This document shows positions 61,797 through 64,000 of a stretch of 64,000 bases of DNA, one piece after another. Position 1 is the first letter of the stretch, and each line of letters starts with the position of its first letter. A program made the position numbers and the translations under genes. The notes under the pieces were generated by a model that saw only the letters and a list, made by a program, of their open reading frames with translations, did no database searches and was not told the DNA's origin. The DNA lies in assembly GCA_905221065.1 (NCBI GenBank), contig CAJNBS010000001.1, positions 248,001 to 312,000 of the forward strand, written 5' to 3'. The stretch is from a bacterium (lineage in GTDB: Bacteria; Bacillota; Bacilli; Lactobacillales; Streptococcaceae).

Positions 61797-62528
61797 ATGC
61801 AACTAAAAAATAAAAATATCTTTATTACAGGTTCGAGTCGAGGAATTGGTCTTGCCATCGCCCACAAGTTTGCTCAAGCAGGAGCTAATATCGTACTAAA
61901 TAGTCGTGGGCCTATCTCTGAAGAATTACTCGTCGAGTTTTCAGACTACGGTGTCAAGGTAGTTCCTATGTCAGGAGACGTGTCAGATTTTGCAGACGCT
62001 AAGCGTATGGTTGAGGACGCTATTGCAGAGCTGGGTTCAGTAGATGTTTTGGTCAACAATGCAGGGATTACCCAAGATACCCTGATGCTCAAGATGACAG
62101 AAGCAGATTTTGAAAAAGTTCTCAAGGTTAACCTGACTGGCGCCTTTAACATGACACAATCAGTCTTGAAACCGATGATGAAAGCCAGAGAAGGTGCTAT
62201 CATTAATATGTCTAGTGTTGTTGGTTTGATGGGAAATATTGGTCAAGCTAACTATGCAGCTTCTAAGGCTGGTTTGATTGGTTTTACCAAGTCTGTGGCG
62301 CGTGAAGTGGCCAATCGCAATATCAGGGTTAATGCTATCGCACCTGGAATGATTGAGTCCGATATGACAGCAGTCCTATCAGACAAGGTAAAAGATGTCA
62401 TGTTGGCGCAAATTCCTATGAAAGAATTTGGGCAGGCAGAGCAGGTTGCAGATTTGACAGTATTTTTAGCAGGCCAAGATTATCTAACTGGTCAAGTGGT
62501 TGCCATTGATGGTGGCCTCAGTATGTAG
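61797..62528 (+). CDS. fabG: 3-oxoacyl-ACP reductase
   Basis: FabG is the NADPH-dependent reductase of the elongation cycle. The 243 aa short-chain dehydrogenase has ITGSSRGIGLAIA (residues 10-22), VNNAGIT (about 83-89), and the catalytic Ser, Tyr and Lys with YAASKAG (about 151-157). AGGAGA precedes the ATG. Confidence 0.97.
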   Translation: MQLKNKNIFITGSSRGIGLAIAHKFAQAGANIVLNSRGPISEELLVEFSDYGVKVVPMSGDVSDFADAKRMVEDAIAELGSVDVLVNNAGITQDTLMLKMTEADFEKVLKVNLTGAFNMTQSVLKPMMKAREGAIINMSSVVGLMGNIGQANYAASKAGLIGFTKSVAREVANRNIRVNAIAPGMIESDMTAVLSDKVKDVMLAQIPMKEFGQAEQVADLTVFLAGQDYLTGQVVAIDGGLSM

Positions 62529-62549
62529 CAGAAGCTAGAGGTAAAAAAG

Positions 62550-63785
62550 ATGAAACTAAATCGTGTAGTAGTAACAGGTTATGGAGTGACATCTCCAATC
62601 GGAAATACACCAGAAGAATTTTGGAATAGTTTGACAAGTGGAAAAATCGGAATTGGTCCAATTACAAAATTTGATCATAGTGACTTTGATGTGCATAATG
62701 CAGCAGAAATCCAAGATTTTCCTTTTGATAAATACTTTGTAAAGAAAGATACCAATCGTTTTGATAACTATTCTTTGTATGCTTTGTATGCAGCCCAAGA
62801 GGCTGTCAACCACGCTAATCTGGATGTTGAGGATCTTGACAGGGATCGTTTTGGTGTTATCGTTGCCTCTGGTATTGGTGGAATCAAGGAAATTGAAGAT
62901 CAAGTGCTTCGTCTCAACGAAAAAGGGCCAAAACGTGTGAAACCATTGACCCTTCCAAAGGCCTTGCCAAATATGGCTTCAGGGAATGTTGCCATGCGTT
63001 TTGGAGCAAACGGTGTTTGTAAATCCATCAATACTGCCTGCGCTTCATCAAATGACGCGATTGGAGATGCCTTCCGCTCGATTAAGTTTGGTTTCCAAGA
63101 TGTTATGTTGGTAGGTGGTTCAGAAGCCTCTATCACGCCATTTGCTATTGCTGGTTTCCAAGCCCTAACTGCTCTCTCTACTACAGAGGATCCTACTCGT
63201 GCTTCTATCCCATTTGATAAGGACCGTAATGGTTTTGTCATGGGTGAGGGTTCTGGGATGTTGGTTCTTGAAAGTCTTGAACACGCCGAAAAACGTGGCG
63301 CTACTATCCTGGCTGAAGTGGTTGGTTACGGAAATACTTGTGATGCCTACCACATGACTTCACCACATCCAGAAGGTCAGGGAGCTATCAAGGCCATCAA
63401 ACTGGCCTTGGAAGAAGCTGAGATTTCTCCAGAGCAAGTAGCTTATGTCAATGCTCACGGAACGTCAACTCCTGCTAATGAAAAAGGAGAAAGTGGTGCT
63501 ATCGTGGCTGTTCTTGGTAAGGAAGTACCTGTATCATCAACTAAGTCTTTCACAGGACATTTGCTGGGAGCTGCAGGTGCAGTAGAAGCTATCGTCACAA
63601 TCGAAGCTATGCGTCATAACTTTGTACCAATGACAGCTGGAACAAGTGAAGTATCAGATTATATCGAAGCCAATGTCGTTTATGGACAAGGCTTGGAGCA
63701 AGAAATTCCATACGCTATTTCAAATACCTTTGGTTTTGGTGGCCACAATGCCGTTCTTGCTTTCAAACGTTGGGAGAATAAATAA
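62550..63785 (+). CDS. fabF: 3-oxoacyl-ACP synthase II (KAS II)
   Basis: FabF elongates acyl-ACP with malonyl-ACP and also sets membrane unsaturation by its preference for cis substrates. The 411 aa protein has the nucleophile Cys164 in NTACASSND and two catalytic histidines in NAHGTSTP and SFTGHLLGAAG. The Gly-rich C-terminus NTFGFGGHN is intact. AGAGG lies about eight bases before the ATG. accB starts 3 bp after its stop. Confidence 0.98.
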   Translation: MKLNRVVVTGYGVTSPIGNTPEEFWNSLTSGKIGIGPITKFDHSDFDVHNAAEIQDFPFDKYFVKKDTNRFDNYSLYALYAAQEAVNHANLDVEDLDRDRFGVIVASGIGGIKEIEDQVLRLNEKGPKRVKPLTLPKALPNMASGNVAMRFGANGVCKSINTACASSNDAIGDAFRSIKFGFQDVMLVGGSEASITPFAIAGFQALTALSTTEDPTRASIPFDKDRNGFVMGEGSGMLVLESLEHAEKRGATILAEVVGYGNTCDAYHMTSPHPEGQGAIKAIKLALEEAEISPEQVAYVNAHGTSTPANEKGESGAIVAVLGKEVPVSSTKSFTGHLLGAAGAVEAIVTIEAMRHNFVPMTAGTSEVSDYIEANVVYGQGLEQEIPYAISNTFGFGGHNAVLAFKRWENK

Positions 63786-63787
63786 GT

Positions 63788-64000
63788 ATGAATTTAAACG
63801 ATATTAAAGACTTGATGGCTCAATTTGATCAGTCAAGTTTGAGAGAATTTTCTTATAAAAATGGGACGGATGAATTGCAGTTTAGCAAGAATGAAGCTAG
63901 ACTTGTGCCTGAAGTTGCAGCTCAAATCGCTCCGGCGTCCGTTCTAGCAACACCAAGTCCAGCGGCTCCTACATCTGCTCTAGCAGAGACTGTAGCAGAA
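63788..64000 (+). CDS. accB: Biotin carboxyl carrier protein of acetyl-CoA carboxylase, N-terminal part
   Basis: The first 71 codons of AccB are visible. The helical start MNLNDIKDLMAQFDQSSL and the short strand ELQFSKNEA lead into an Ala/Pro-rich linker (PASVLATPSPAAPTSA), which normally connects to the biotinylated domain. The lysine-bearing domain lies beyond the window. It follows fabF by 2 bp and is expected to be followed by fabZ, accC, accD and accA. Confidence 0.92.
   Translation, partial: MNLNDIKDLMAQFDQSSLREFSYKNGTDELQFSKNEARLVPEVAAQIAPASVLATPSPAAPTSALAETVAE

Overview
The window is a low-GC Firmicute chromosome and is almost certainly Streptococcus pneumoniae or a very close mitis-group relative (S. 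mitis, S. pseudopneumoniae). The evidence is the gene order capsule locus - aliA - pbp1a - recU - gpsB - rnpB - mapZ - gnd - ritR, a choline-binding protein, RUP repeats with an IS630-Spn1-type element, an orphan RitR with Asn53 and Cys128, and the mevalonate, liaFSR and fab clusters in pneumococcal order.

Region 1 (1-20897) is the capsular polysaccharide (cps) locus from the end of cpsD to rmlD. It holds an initiating sugar-1-phosphate transferase, about six glycosyltransferases, a LicD-type phosphotransferase, two membrane O-acyltransferases, a Wzy polymerase, a Wzx flippase, Glf (UDP-galactofuranose) and RmlA/C/B/D (dTDP-L-rhamnose). It also carries the scars of a turbulent history. There is a decayed second polymerase gene with a RUP repeat at its 5' end, and an IS1167-like terminus fused to the last third of an fnlC-type epimerase gene. 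An orphan 59-codon ORF follows. A very AT-rich gene for a predicted HEPN-domain protein (RNLSAH motif) lies between rmlC and rmlB. That gene is the best candidate here for an undescribed activity.

Region 2 (20898-34600) carries the peptide-binding lipoprotein AliA, a RUP/IS630 tandem, and the cell-wall and division genes pbp1a-recU, ypsA, gpsB and mapZ. It also has RNase P RNA, an rRNA methyltransferase, gnd, the redox-sensing regulator RitR and a choline-binding surface protein.

Region 3 (34601-42960) is the mevalonate operon mvaK1-mvaD-mvaK2-fni, then liaFSR with an AlkD-like repair protein, then trigger factor.

Region 4 (43002-55603) is housekeeping: recD2, lepB-rnhC divergent from zapA-cvpA-mutS2, a glycine-riboswitch-controlled Na+/amino-acid symporter, an AhpD-like protein, a TDT transporter, and serS with a T-box leader.

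Region 5 (55606-64000) is lysC on the minus strand, followed by the type II fatty-acid cluster fabM-fabT-fabH-acpP-fabK-fabD-fabG-fabF-accB. FabT-type palindromes lie before fabT and fabK.

All calls come from reading the sequence. No database or structure search was run, so serotype, sugar specificities and IS names are inferences.
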